Of a stretch of DNA of 11,261 nt, positions 1 through 5,711 are shown piece by piece. Each line of letters starts with the position of its first letter. Within the stretch, counting starts at the first letter, position 1. Location of the stretch: contig CAZCOA010000063.1 in NCBI GenBank assembly GCA_964500225.1, positions 1-11,261 on the forward strand, written 5' to 3'. Source of the stretch: JAAYDY01 sp964500225. GTDB taxonomy: Bacteria > Planctomycetota > Phycisphaerae > FEN-1346 > JAACEH01. A program made the position numbers and the translations under genes. The notes under the pieces were generated by a model. That model did no database searches and was not told the origin of the DNA. It worked only from the letters and a program-made list of their open reading frames with translations.

Positions 1-471
1 ATCGTCCGCACGATGCCCAACACGCCGATGCTCGTCGGTCGCGGCATGGTGGCCATGAGTCCCGGCGCCGCCGCCAACGCCGAGGACCTCGGCCTGGCCC
101 GGGCGCTGCTGGGCGCCTCGGCCCGCGTCATCGAGGTACCCGAAGAGAAGCTCGATGCCGTGACGGCCGTCTCGGGCAGCGGGCCGGCGTACTTCTTTCT
201 GCTCGTCGAATCGCTGATGGATGCCGCGCGGCAAGTGGGCCTCTCGGACGACGAGGCCCGCATTCTCACCGAGACGACGTTTCGCGGCGCCGCCGAGTTG
301 CTCGCCTGCGGCGACGTGGACGCCGCCGAGTTGCGCCGCCGCGTGACGAGCCCCGGCGGCACGACCGCCGCGGCGATCACTTCCTTCCAGGCCGACGCCT
401 TCGCCGAGTCTGTAGCCCGTGCCGTCCGGGCCGCACGCGACCGCAGCCGCGAACTGGCCGAACAACACTGA
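1..471 (+). CDS. proC: pyrroline-5-carboxylate reductase, C-terminal part (cut by window start)
   Basis: Catalyses the last step of proline biosynthesis, NAD(P)H-dependent reduction of 1-pyrroline-5-carboxylate to L-proline, in the cytoplasm. The frame is open from base 1 (Ile-Val-Arg-Thr then MPNTP), so the N-terminal Rossmann part lies upstream and about 156 of the usual ~270 residues are visible. Family hallmarks seen are the MPNTP segment that ends the nucleotide-binding half, the AVSGSGPAYFF stretch that starts the helical dimerisation domain, and the C-terminal VTSPGGTT signature followed by AAITSF. The ATG at 13 is an internal Met of the MPNTP motif, not the start. The gene is convergent with the lipoprotein gene downstream, with a hairpin in the 53-bp gap. 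The identification is secure. Confidence 0.96.
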   Translation: MVRTMPNTPMLVGRGMVAMSPGAAANAEDLGLARALLGASARVIEVPEEKLDAVTAVSGSGPAYFFLLVESLMDAARQVGLSDDEARILTETTFRGAAELLACGDVDAAELRRRVTSPGGTTAAAITSFQADAFAESVARAVRAARDRSRELAEQH

Positions 472-473
472 CG

Positions 474-497
474 CTCCGGCGACCCGTCGCGCCGGAG
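474..497. terminator. hairpin between convergent proC and lipoprotein genes
   Basis: A perfect 8-bp inverted repeat, CTCCGGCG at 474-481 and CGCCGGAG at 490-497, encloses an 8-nt loop. It sits 3 nt after the proC stop and 28 nt after the stop of the convergent gene at 525-983, where a shared bidirectional terminator is expected. There is no run of T on either side, so it is not a textbook intrinsic terminator. It could instead protect mRNA 3' ends. Confidence 0.5.
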
Positions 498-524
498 ACC
501 TCATCGCTTAACGGAACGACCGCC

Positions 525-983
525 TCACGGCGTCTGCGGCTCGACGCGCGTCATGGCATTCCATCGCCGGGAACCGCGTTGGCCTTCGCCGCCGAAGATG
601 CCGATCTCGCCGGTCTTGGGATGCTTGAAGAGCCAGAATGTCGGCGTCGCGTCGGGGCCGGTGTAGCCCTGCCAGCCGGTGAACTTCAGGTCCGCACCCT
701 CGAGCCGCCACGTGCCCGTGACCCGGCTTGCAATCTCCCCGTCGGGGCCGAAGATCTCTTCCACGAACTTTCCGTCTTCGGTGAGCGTCAGGCGAAAGCC
801 GTTGCCGTCGTAGTCGTAGTACGTCCACTGGCCGGCCACGTCGGCGGCCGTGGCCTCCGTGTACGGATCGGGGCCCCAGTTCAGGTCCGGCAACTGGTAA
901 TCCGGCCCGCATCCGCCGGCGACCGCCGCCAGAAGAACCATCGCCAACACCGATGCCGCCCGAAACGTTGCCTGTCCGCTCAT
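525..983 (-). CDS. small lipoprotein with lipocalin-like beta domain, function unknown
   Basis: A 152-residue predicted lipoprotein. Residues 1-24 form a signal peptide with an uncharged core (SVLAMVLLAAVAGG), followed by Cys25 in a lipobox-like AGGC. The residue after Cys is Gly rather than Asp, compatible with outer-membrane or periplasmic-face anchoring by the Lol rule known from proteobacteria. The mature part (about 26-150) has alternating beta-strand patterns with repeated Gly-Trp/Thr-Trp turns (AGQWTYYDYDGNGF, VTGTWRLEG), as in lipocalin-like or small beta-barrel stress lipoproteins. That fold assignment is inference. The ATG has a GGAGG 7 nt upstream. It lies 152 bp downstream of the WD40 gene on the same strand. 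I do not recognise the family, and no catalytic motif is visible. Confidence 0.8.
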   Translation of the reverse strand: MSGQATFRAASVLAMVLLAAVAGGCGPDYQLPDLNWGPDPYTEATAADVAGQWTYYDYDGNGFRLTLTEDGKFVEEIFGPDGEIASRVTGTWRLEGADLKFTGWQGYTGPDATPTFWLFKHPKTGEIGIFGGEGQRGSRRWNAMTRVEPQTP

Positions 984-1090
984 CGTTCGTCCTCCGTGTG
1001 TGTTGCCTCGACCGGGTGCGCGCCGGCAGAGCGTCGCACGTCACCGACCGGTCGAATCAGAATGCGCGGCACGTCTGTCTGCCGGACGCC

Positions 1091-1119
1091 ACCATAGCCG
1101 CAACCGGCCGCCTTGTCCA
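1091..1119 (-). promoter_or_regulatory. candidate promoter for the small lipoprotein gene
   Basis: On the minus strand, TGGACA (bases 1119-1114) lies exactly 17 nt before TATGGT (1096-1091), giving a predicted start near 1084 and a leader of about 100 nt before the GGAGG and ATG at 983. The matches to the sigma-70 consensus are 5/6 and 4/6. It overlaps the hairpin behind the WD40 gene, so the two readings compete. Confidence 0.35.
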
Positions 1120-1136
1120 GCCGCCGGCCGGCCGGT
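1103..1136 (-). terminator. GC-rich hairpin at the 3' end of the WD40 gene
   Basis: ACCGGCCG at 1103-1110 pairs with CGGCCGGT at 1129-1136, an 8-bp perfect stem with an 18-nt GC-rich loop. The stem begins at the stop codon of the minus-strand WD40 gene (stop 1138-1136). No T-tract follows, so this is a possible termination or mRNA 3'-end structure only. Confidence 0.35.
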
Positions 1137-1915
1137 CAATCGCTCATGATCCACAGGGCGGCCATCTTGTCGTCCACGATGGCTGCAATCTGGCGGCCCG
1201 TGGGCGACCAGACCAGTTGTTTGACGCCTTTCTTCGGGCTTTGCAGCAAGCCGACTATCGCGCCGCTGGCGACATCCCACAGCCGCAGCGTCTGATCGTC
1301 GCTGCCGGTGGCCAGCAGACGCCCATCGGGCGAAAACGCCAGGCACTTGATGTCCTTATCGTGGCCCACCAGGGTATGCTGCACCTGGCCCGTCTCGACC
1401 GTCGCGATGATGACCGAGCCTTCCTCGTCGCCCGAGGCGATCAGGCGTCCGTCGGCGCTGAAGGCCACGGCGGTGATTCCCTTGCGATGCGACGCCAGGA
1501 CGCGCACCTGCATGCCCGTGCGCGCCGCCCAGAGGCGGACGGTCTTGTCCTTGCTGCCGGTGGCCACATACTGCCCGTCGCCGGAAAAGGCGATGGCCGT
1601 CACGTCCTTGTCGTGGCCGATGAGCGGCGTCAGGCGGAAGCTCGCTCCCGTGACAACGGCGGACTGGGCCGCCGGTTCGTTGGTCGTCGGCGGCGCCGGG
1701 GGTGGCGGCGGCGCCGGTGCCGGGGCTGGAGCAGGAGCCGGCGGTGCCGGGCTTGGCGCAGGCGCCGACGGTGGCGTGTCCGTGGTTGGCGCGGGCGCCG
1801 ACGGGGGTGGCGAGACCACAATCTCATCGTCCTGAGCCACGCCCAGCCGCGCCGCCACCGTCAGAACCGCCACGGCTGCCAGCGCCACACACGCCGCTAC
1901 GAGGATCTGTCTCAT
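1136..1915 (-). CDS. secreted WD40-repeat protein with Pro/Ala-rich linker
   Basis: A 259-residue exported protein. Residues 1-28 are a Sec-type signal peptide (MRQ, then an Ala/Val/Leu core, cleavage likely after GVAQ). Residues ~34-79 are a low-complexity Pro/Ala/Thr linker. Residues ~95-257 hold four WD40 repeats, each with a GH/SH pair, the A(I/V)AFSxDG turn and a final RLW/ALW (GHDKDV...VRLWA, SHRKGI...VIIAT, GHDKDI...LRLWD, then a degenerate copy ending AALWIM). WD40 propellers are protein-interaction platforms, and most have seven blades. Four blades cannot close a standard propeller alone, so a dimer or an unusual partial propeller is inferred. The start is supported by AAAGGA 7 nt upstream. 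It may share a transcript with the lipoprotein gene 152 bp downstream. The partner and role are unknown. Confidence 0.88.
   Translation of the reverse strand: MRQILVAACVALAAVAVLTVAARLGVAQDDEIVVSPPPSAPAPTTDTPPSAPAPSPAPPAPAPAPAPAPPPPPAPPTTNEPAAQSAVVTGASFRLTPLIGHDKDVTAIAFSGDGQYVATGSKDKTVRLWAARTGMQVRVLASHRKGITAVAFSADGRLIASGDEEGSVIIATVETGQVQHTLVGHDKDIKCLAFSPDGRLLATGSDDQTLRLWDVASGAIVGLLQSPKKGVKQLVWSPTGRQIAAIVDDKMAALWIMSD
1679..1813 (-). repeat. low-complexity Pro/Ala-coding tract
   Basis: A GC-rich, near-repetitive stretch inside the WD40 gene that encodes residues ~35-79, dominated by Pro-Ala and Pro-Pro steps such as PAPAPAPAPP. It acts as an extended spacer between the membrane-exit site and the propeller. 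Such DNA is prone to slippage, and its length may vary between strains. Confidence 0.8.
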
Positions 1916-1940
1916 GGTTGTTTCCTTTCAAGCCGTTTGC

Positions 1941-1965
1941 CGCACGGGCCGAAGCGGCCCGCGCA
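1941..1965 (-). promoter_or_regulatory. 5'-leader hairpin of the WD40 mRNA
   Basis: Read on the minus strand, bases 1965-1955 pair with 1951-1941 around a 3-nt loop (6 perfect core pairs GGGCCG/CGGCCC, extending to 11 pairs with two G-U). As plus-strand RNA the outer stem would contain mismatches, which favours the minus-strand reading. It begins 1-2 nt after the start predicted from the promoter at 1974-2002 and ends about 15 nt before the Shine-Dalgarno. A 5'-terminal stem of this kind can stabilise mRNA. That role is inference. Confidence 0.45.
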
Positions 1966-1973
1966 CGTGTGTC

Positions 1974-2002
1974 AGAGTAGCTCAGCGCGGACTCCAACGC
2001 AA
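1974..2002 (-). promoter_or_regulatory. candidate promoter of the WD40 gene
   Basis: On the minus strand TTGCGT (2002-1997) and TACTCT (1979-1974) are separated by exactly 17 nt. The predicted start is near 1967, about 50 nt before the ATG. It shares the TTGC(A/G)T element and spacing with candidates at 2019-2047, 4088-4116 and 7495-7523. Confidence 0.4.
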
Positions 2003-2018
2003 GGGCTTCGCCGCGGTC

Positions 2019-2047
2019 TTGCATTTCGCCGGCCTCGGGCACATACT
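2019..2047 (+). promoter_or_regulatory. candidate promoter of the barrel lipoprotein gene
   Basis: TTGCAT (2019-2024), a 17-nt spacer, then CATACT (2042-2047). The predicted start is near 2054, leaving a leader of about 108 nt before the ATG at 2162. The match to sigma-70 is weak by itself. It is listed because the same -35-like word at the same spacing recurs upstream of other genes here. It lies back-to-back with the WD40 promoter candidate. Confidence 0.3.
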
Positions 2048-2052
2048 CATGG

Positions 2053-2083
2053 GGACGGTGGGGCTGTGAGGTTGTGACTGTCC
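2053..2083. repeat. imperfect inverted repeat, possible dispersed palindromic element
   Basis: GGACGGT at 2053-2059 faces ACTGTCC at 2077-2083 (7 pairs in RNA including one G-U) around a 17-nt G-rich loop. The wider sequence from about 2045 has the look of short palindromic intergenic elements of the REP type, which are multiplied in trans by RAYT transposases. Only one copy is in the window, so the assignment is tentative. Confidence 0.3.
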
Positions 2084-2161
2084 GCTCTGCGGGCAGGCGG
2101 CAAACGGCGGCACGACGCGCATCTGACGGGCAAGATCTCCTCTTCCGAAAGGAGTCCCTTC

Positions 2162-4018
2162 ATGTATCCCACTCGGACGGCGGCCCGCGGCCGCACGTGG
2201 TTGGCAGTGTTCACGACGTTGCTCCTGACGAGCGGCTGCGGCGCTCAGGAACCGGACCGGGCGGCCCCGGGCGACGCGCCCACCGTGCTGGCGACGCCCG
2301 TGGCGCCTGCCTCGGCCACTACGACATCGTCGTCGCCTGCGCCGACCGAATTGCTTGCCGCCGGCGGCGACACCGGCGCCCCGCCGGCTCGGCCCGCATC
2401 TGCTCCTGCGGCGACGGAGGCCGTCAGACCGCTCGCCGAGGCTGACGGAGCCTGGGTTTTCGACAACGCCGAGACGGACCTGGAGATTCATCACGCCGAC
2501 TTTCACGCGCGGCTCGGCATGAAGGTTCAGGTGGTTCCGGGCGACGCGGCGGCACAGGCCGGTGCGCTCGTGGCCGTACTGCACGGCCCGGGCGGCAAGA
2601 AGACCGTCTTCGAAAAAAAGGCGCCGCTGGCCGCCGAGGAAGCGGTGACGCTGAACTTCCGCGAGCTCGGCCAGGGCAAGTACACCCTGACGATCTCCTT
2701 GCTGGGGGTCGACGGCAAGACGCTGAAATCCGCCACGCGCGAGTTCGAGAAACCTTACGACGGCATCCCGCGCGTCGGCATCGACGAAAACAACAGCCTG
2801 CGCGTCGGCGGCAAGCTCTTCTTCCCGTTCGCGACGTACGGCATCGGGGCCAAGGAATCGGAAATTGACGAATGGGACGCGCAGATGAACACGCTGGCCG
2901 GCTACACGTTCAGCGATGCCGAGGCGACGCTCGACGGTTGGAAACAAGTCCTGGACCGCGCCGAGAAACGCGGCAAGATGGTCGTCGGTCCGTTCTACGG
3001 CCGCTACTGGCCCAACGGGGCCGGGCGGCGCTACTACGAGAAAGACGGCAAGAAGCTGCGCGACCGCGAAGTCCTCATCGACGCGCTGGCCGAATACGTC
3101 ACGGCCACCAGGGACCATCCGGCCCTGCTGGCGTGGTGCTGGCTGGATGAGCCCGAGCTGGACAACAACGACAACTGCGTGATGCCTGCCGAGGTGCGCC
3201 GCTGGACCGAGACGTGCCACCGGCTCGACCCGCATCATCCCGTCGGCACGGGCAACGGCGGCGACGGCTTCCGCCGCCCGCCCGAGAACTGGATGCACAA
3301 GCACCGGATGTTGTACACCTACGAATACAACGGCATTCCCGGGCCGCACAAGGTGCTCCTGGCCGACTGGATCTACCAGGATATCTATCCGGTGTTTGGT
3401 GCGCAGTTGGACCTGATGCGCCGGACGAGCGATCGGCCGGGCGTCAAGGAAGGCTGGGGCCTGAACTCCATCGAGAACATGTGCGTCGCGATGGACGTGA
3501 TGCGGAAGTACAATCGGAACCTCGTGCCGTTCATGTCGGCGGTGCGTACGGCGGCGTTTCGCGGTCCCGGGCCGCACTCCACCCCGCCATCGCCGCAGGA
3601 GCTGCGCGCGGTGGTCTGGGCGAACATCATCCACGGCGCCAAGGCGATCCTCTGGTTCCACTACTTCGAGCCCACGCCGCCGGAGGTCAAGGCCGAGATG
3701 GCCCGGCTACGGGAGCAGATCACACGGCTGTCGCCGGCCGTGCTCGGCCCCGACTACGCCGGCCGCATCGAAAAGAAGGAGTCGGCCGAGGGCGGCCGCG
3801 TGGACCTGCTGGCGCGGCAGATCGAGGGCGACGACGCGGCCGTGTACGTCTTCGCCCTGAACCTGCGCGAGGCAACCGACAAGGTGACCTTCGCGGCCGA
3901 TTTCGCGCCGAAGACGATCGAGGTCGTGGACGAGGACCGGACGATCGACCCCGACGGCCGCACGTTCACCGACGCCTTCGATCCGCTGGCGGTGCACATC
4001 TACCGCCTCCGTCGCTGA
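2162..4018 (+). CDS. lipoprotein with glycoside-hydrolase-like TIM barrel
   Basis: A 618-residue exported protein. Residues 1-25 are a signal peptide ending LLLTSG before Cys26, a lipobox-like site. Residues ~27-92 are a Pro/Ala/Thr/Ser linker. Residues ~95-195 look like a beta-sandwich. Residues ~202-530 resemble the catalytic barrel of clan-A-type glycoside hydrolases, beginning with the VGIDENNSLRVGGKLFFPF entry strand seen in such proteins, and ~540-618 a C-terminal beta domain. Glu330 in AWCWLDEPE is well placed as acid/base, and Glu503 in LWFHYFEP as nucleophile (inference from position). The substrate is unknown and a non-enzymatic relative is possible. AAAGGAG lies 7 nt before the ATG. 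It is transcribed away from the WD40 gene, and a GC-rich hairpin follows its stop. Confidence 0.85.
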   Translation: MYPTRTAARGRTWLAVFTTLLLTSGCGAQEPDRAAPGDAPTVLATPVAPASATTTSSSPAPTELLAAGGDTGAPPARPASAPAATEAVRPLAEADGAWVFDNAETDLEIHHADFHARLGMKVQVVPGDAAAQAGALVAVLHGPGGKKTVFEKKAPLAAEEAVTLNFRELGQGKYTLTISLLGVDGKTLKSATREFEKPYDGIPRVGIDENNSLRVGGKLFFPFATYGIGAKESEIDEWDAQMNTLAGYTFSDAEATLDGWKQVLDRAEKRGKMVVGPFYGRYWPNGAGRRYYEKDGKKLRDREVLIDALAEYVTATRDHPALLAWCWLDEPELDNNDNCVMPAEVRRWTETCHRLDPHHPVGTGNGGDGFRRPPENWMHKHRMLYTYEYNGIPGPHKVLLADWIYQDIYPVFGAQLDLMRRTSDRPGVKEGWGLNSIENMCVAMDVMRKYNRNLVPFMSAVRTAAFRGPGPHSTPPSPQELRAVVWANIIHGAKAILWFHYFEPTPPEVKAEMARLREQITRLSPAVLGPDYAGRIEKKESAEGGRVDLLARQIEGDDAAVYVFALNLREATDKVTFAADFAPKTIEVVDEDRTIDPDGRTFTDAFDPLAVHIYRLRR

Positions 4019-4023
4019 CGGCT

Positions 4024-4052
4024 GCCGCGCGGCGCCGTCTCCGCGGCGCGGC
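4024..4052 (+). terminator. GC-rich hairpin after the barrel lipoprotein gene
   Basis: GCCGCGC (4024-4030) pairs with GCGCGGC (4046-4052), 7 bp. The stem continues after a single G-G mismatch with GCG/CGC and a small loop. It starts 6 nt after the stop codon and lies before the argH promoter candidate. No T-run follows, so it may be a non-canonical terminator or a 3'-end stabiliser. Confidence 0.45.
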
Positions 4053-4087
4053 CCCACGGGTTCATGCACTCCATTTCCGCGGCGGCC

Positions 4088-4116
4088 TTGCATCCCGCGA
4101 CCGGCGTGGATACCAT
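4088..4116 (+). promoter_or_regulatory. candidate argH promoter
   Basis: TTGCAT (4088-4093), 17 nt, TACCAT (4111-4116). The predicted start is near 4123. This lies downstream of the first in-frame ATG (4064) and so, if real, excludes that start and supports translation from 4175. Confidence 0.4.
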
Positions 4117-4174
4117 AGGGGACCGCGCGGCGCAGTCGGTCTGCGCCGGCGGTATCGGACGAGGGACTTACGGC

Positions 4175-5590
4175 ATGGCGAAGAAGGCACGCGCAGCGTC
4201 ACAGGCAACGGCCGCCGGAGCAAAGCTCTGGCACGGCCGCTTCGAGCATTCCACCGCCGCCAGCGTCGAGCGGTTCGTCGAAAGCATCTCGTTCGACCGC
4301 CGGCTGGCCAAGTACGACATCGCCGGCTCGCTGGCGCATGCCCAGATGCTGCACGAGACGGGCCTGCTGAGCGCGGCCGAGCTGGCCGCCATCCGCAAGG
4401 GCCTCAGCCAGATCGACCGGCAGATCGACGCGGGGCGATTCCCGTTCGACACGAGGCTCGAAGACATTCACATGAACATCGAGTCGGCGCTGATCGCGCG
4501 GACCGGCGCGGCCGGACGCAAGCTGCACACCGCCCGCAGCCGCAACGACCAGATCGCCCTGGACCTTCGCCTCTGGGCGCGCGACGAGTGCGACGCCGTG
4601 GCCGCGGCCGTCGTCGCCTTGCAGCGAGCCCTGGTCGCCCAGGCCGAGCGGCACCAGGACCTGGTCATGCCGGCCTACACGCATCTTCAGCCCGCGCAGC
4701 CGGTGCTGCTAGCGCACGTCCTGATGGCCTACGTCGAGGAACTGGCCCGCGACGTGGACCGTCTGAGCGACACGCGGTCGCGCGTGAACGTGCTGCCGCT
4801 GGGATCCGGGGCCGTCGCCGGCACCACGCTGCCGATCGACCGCGAGCGTGTGGCCAGGCTGCTGGGGTTCGCCTCCGTGGCACGCAACAGCATCGACGCC
4901 ACCAGCGACCGGGATTTCCTGATCGAGCTGGCGTTCGATCTGGCCATGATCGCGCAGCACCTGTCGCGCTGGGCCGAGGACTGGATTCTCTGGTCCACCA
5001 ACGAGTTCCGCTACTTCCGCATCAGCGACGCCTACTCGACCGGATCGAGCATGATGCCGCAGAAGCGGAACCCCGACGTGCTGGAACTGATTCGCGGCAA
5101 AACCGCCCGTGTTTACGGCGACCTGGTGACGCTGCTGGTCCTGGTCAAGGGACAGCCGCACGCCTACAACCGCGACATGCAGGAAGACAAGCCGCCGGTG
5201 TTCGACGCCGCCGACACGGTGCGCGGGGCGCTGTCGATGGCGACTGAGATCGTCCGCGAGGGCAGCTTCGACGGCAAGCGGATGTTGGCCGCCATGAAGG
5301 GCGGCTACTGCGACGCCACCGTTCTGGCCGAGTACCTGGTGGAGCGCGGCGAACCGTTCCGCAGCGCTCACGCCGTGGCCGGCAAAGCCGTCGCCGCCTG
5401 TGCCGCCCAGGGCATCGAGCTGGCCGAGGCGCCGCTCAGTCTGCTGCGGCAGTTCAGCAGCCGCTTCGACGCCGACGTTGCCGAATATCTGGGCGCCCCG
5501 AACGTCGTGCGACGTTACCGTAGCTTCGGCAGCGGCGGCACCCGAGGCGTGGCTTCGGAAATCCGCCGCTGGAAACGTCTGTTGGCCTGA
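4175..5590 (+). CDS. argH: argininosuccinate lyase
   Basis: Splits argininosuccinate into L-arginine and fumarate, the final step of arginine biosynthesis. It works as a cytosolic homotetramer of the fumarase/aspartase superfamily. The 471 residues begin with an extra basic tail (~15 residues) and then KLWHGRF, the family N-terminus. All three conserved regions are visible: HTARSRNDQ (His118), YTHLQPAQP (His170) and the signature loop GSSMMPQKRNP with the catalytic Ser at 292. The start at 4175 is chosen because homology begins just after it, a purine-rich GAGGGA lies ~10 nt upstream, and a candidate promoter lies between it and the alternative ATG at 4064. lysA follows after 121 bp with no evident promoter of its own, so read-through is possible. 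No frameshift or missing residue was seen. Confidence 0.97.
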   Translation: MAKKARAASQATAAGAKLWHGRFEHSTAASVERFVESISFDRRLAKYDIAGSLAHAQMLHETGLLSAAELAAIRKGLSQIDRQIDAGRFPFDTRLEDIHMNIESALIARTGAAGRKLHTARSRNDQIALDLRLWARDECDAVAAAVVALQRALVAQAERHQDLVMPAYTHLQPAQPVLLAHVLMAYVEELARDVDRLSDTRSRVNVLPLGSGAVAGTTLPIDRERVARLLGFASVARNSIDATSDRDFLIELAFDLAMIAQHLSRWAEDWILWSTNEFRYFRISDAYSTGSSMMPQKRNPDVLELIRGKTARVYGDLVTLLVLVKGQPHAYNRDMQEDKPPVFDAADTVRGALSMATEIVREGSFDGKRMLAAMKGGYCDATVLAEYLVERGEPFRSAHAVAGKAVAACAAQGIELAEAPLSLLRQFSSRFDADVAEYLGAPNVVRRYRSFGSGGTRGVASEIRRWKRLLA

Positions 5591-5627
5591 TCCGCACCGG
5601 CCCTCCGCCTGACAGCGGCCAAGTGGC

Positions 5628-5649
5628 ATGGCCACGCCGGCGTGGCCAT
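5628..5649. repeat. 22-bp perfect palindrome between argH and lysA
   Basis: ATGGCCACGCC (5628-5638) is immediately followed by its exact reverse complement GGCGTGGCCAT (5639-5649). It lies 38 nt after the argH stop. As RNA it folds into a ~9-bp stem with a tetraloop, and as DNA it could be a dimer-binding operator. No T-run follows, so termination is uncertain. Confidence 0.6.
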
Positions 5650-5671
5650 AGGGAGCAGCTCGGAACGGGAG

Positions 5672-5688
5672 TCGCCCTCGCGGGGCGA
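5672..5688 (+). promoter_or_regulatory. small hairpin in the lysA leader
   Basis: TCGCCC (5672-5677) and GGGCGA (5683-5688) form a 6-bp stem with a 5-nt loop. The stem ends 11 nt before the lysA Shine-Dalgarno (AGGA, 5700-5703). Together with the palindrome just upstream it makes a two-hairpin leader. It shows no resemblance to the lysine riboswitch, which is much longer. Confidence 0.35.
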
Positions 5689-5711
5689 GCCCTTGTCATA
5701 GGAATGCAACG

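Noticed and set aside
953..2077. 374-codon plus frame antisense to the WD40 gene
   Set aside because: Arg-rich shadow frame, no ribosome site; the WD40 repeats are on the other strand.
1982..3661. 559-codon open frame on the minus strand antisense to the barrel lipoprotein gene
   Set aside because: A shadow frame caused by high GC. Low-complexity Arg/Val/Gly composition, no family motifs, while the plus frame has a signal peptide, ribosome site and barrel motifs.
4064..4174. Upstream ATG at 4064 as argH start
   Set aside because: It would add 37 residues unlike the family, has no Shine-Dalgarno and lies upstream of the candidate promoter at 4088-4116.
3214..5247. 677-codon plus frame across the lipoprotein 3' end and argH
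   Set aside because: Out of frame with two well-supported genes; very Arg/Gly-rich and without motifs.
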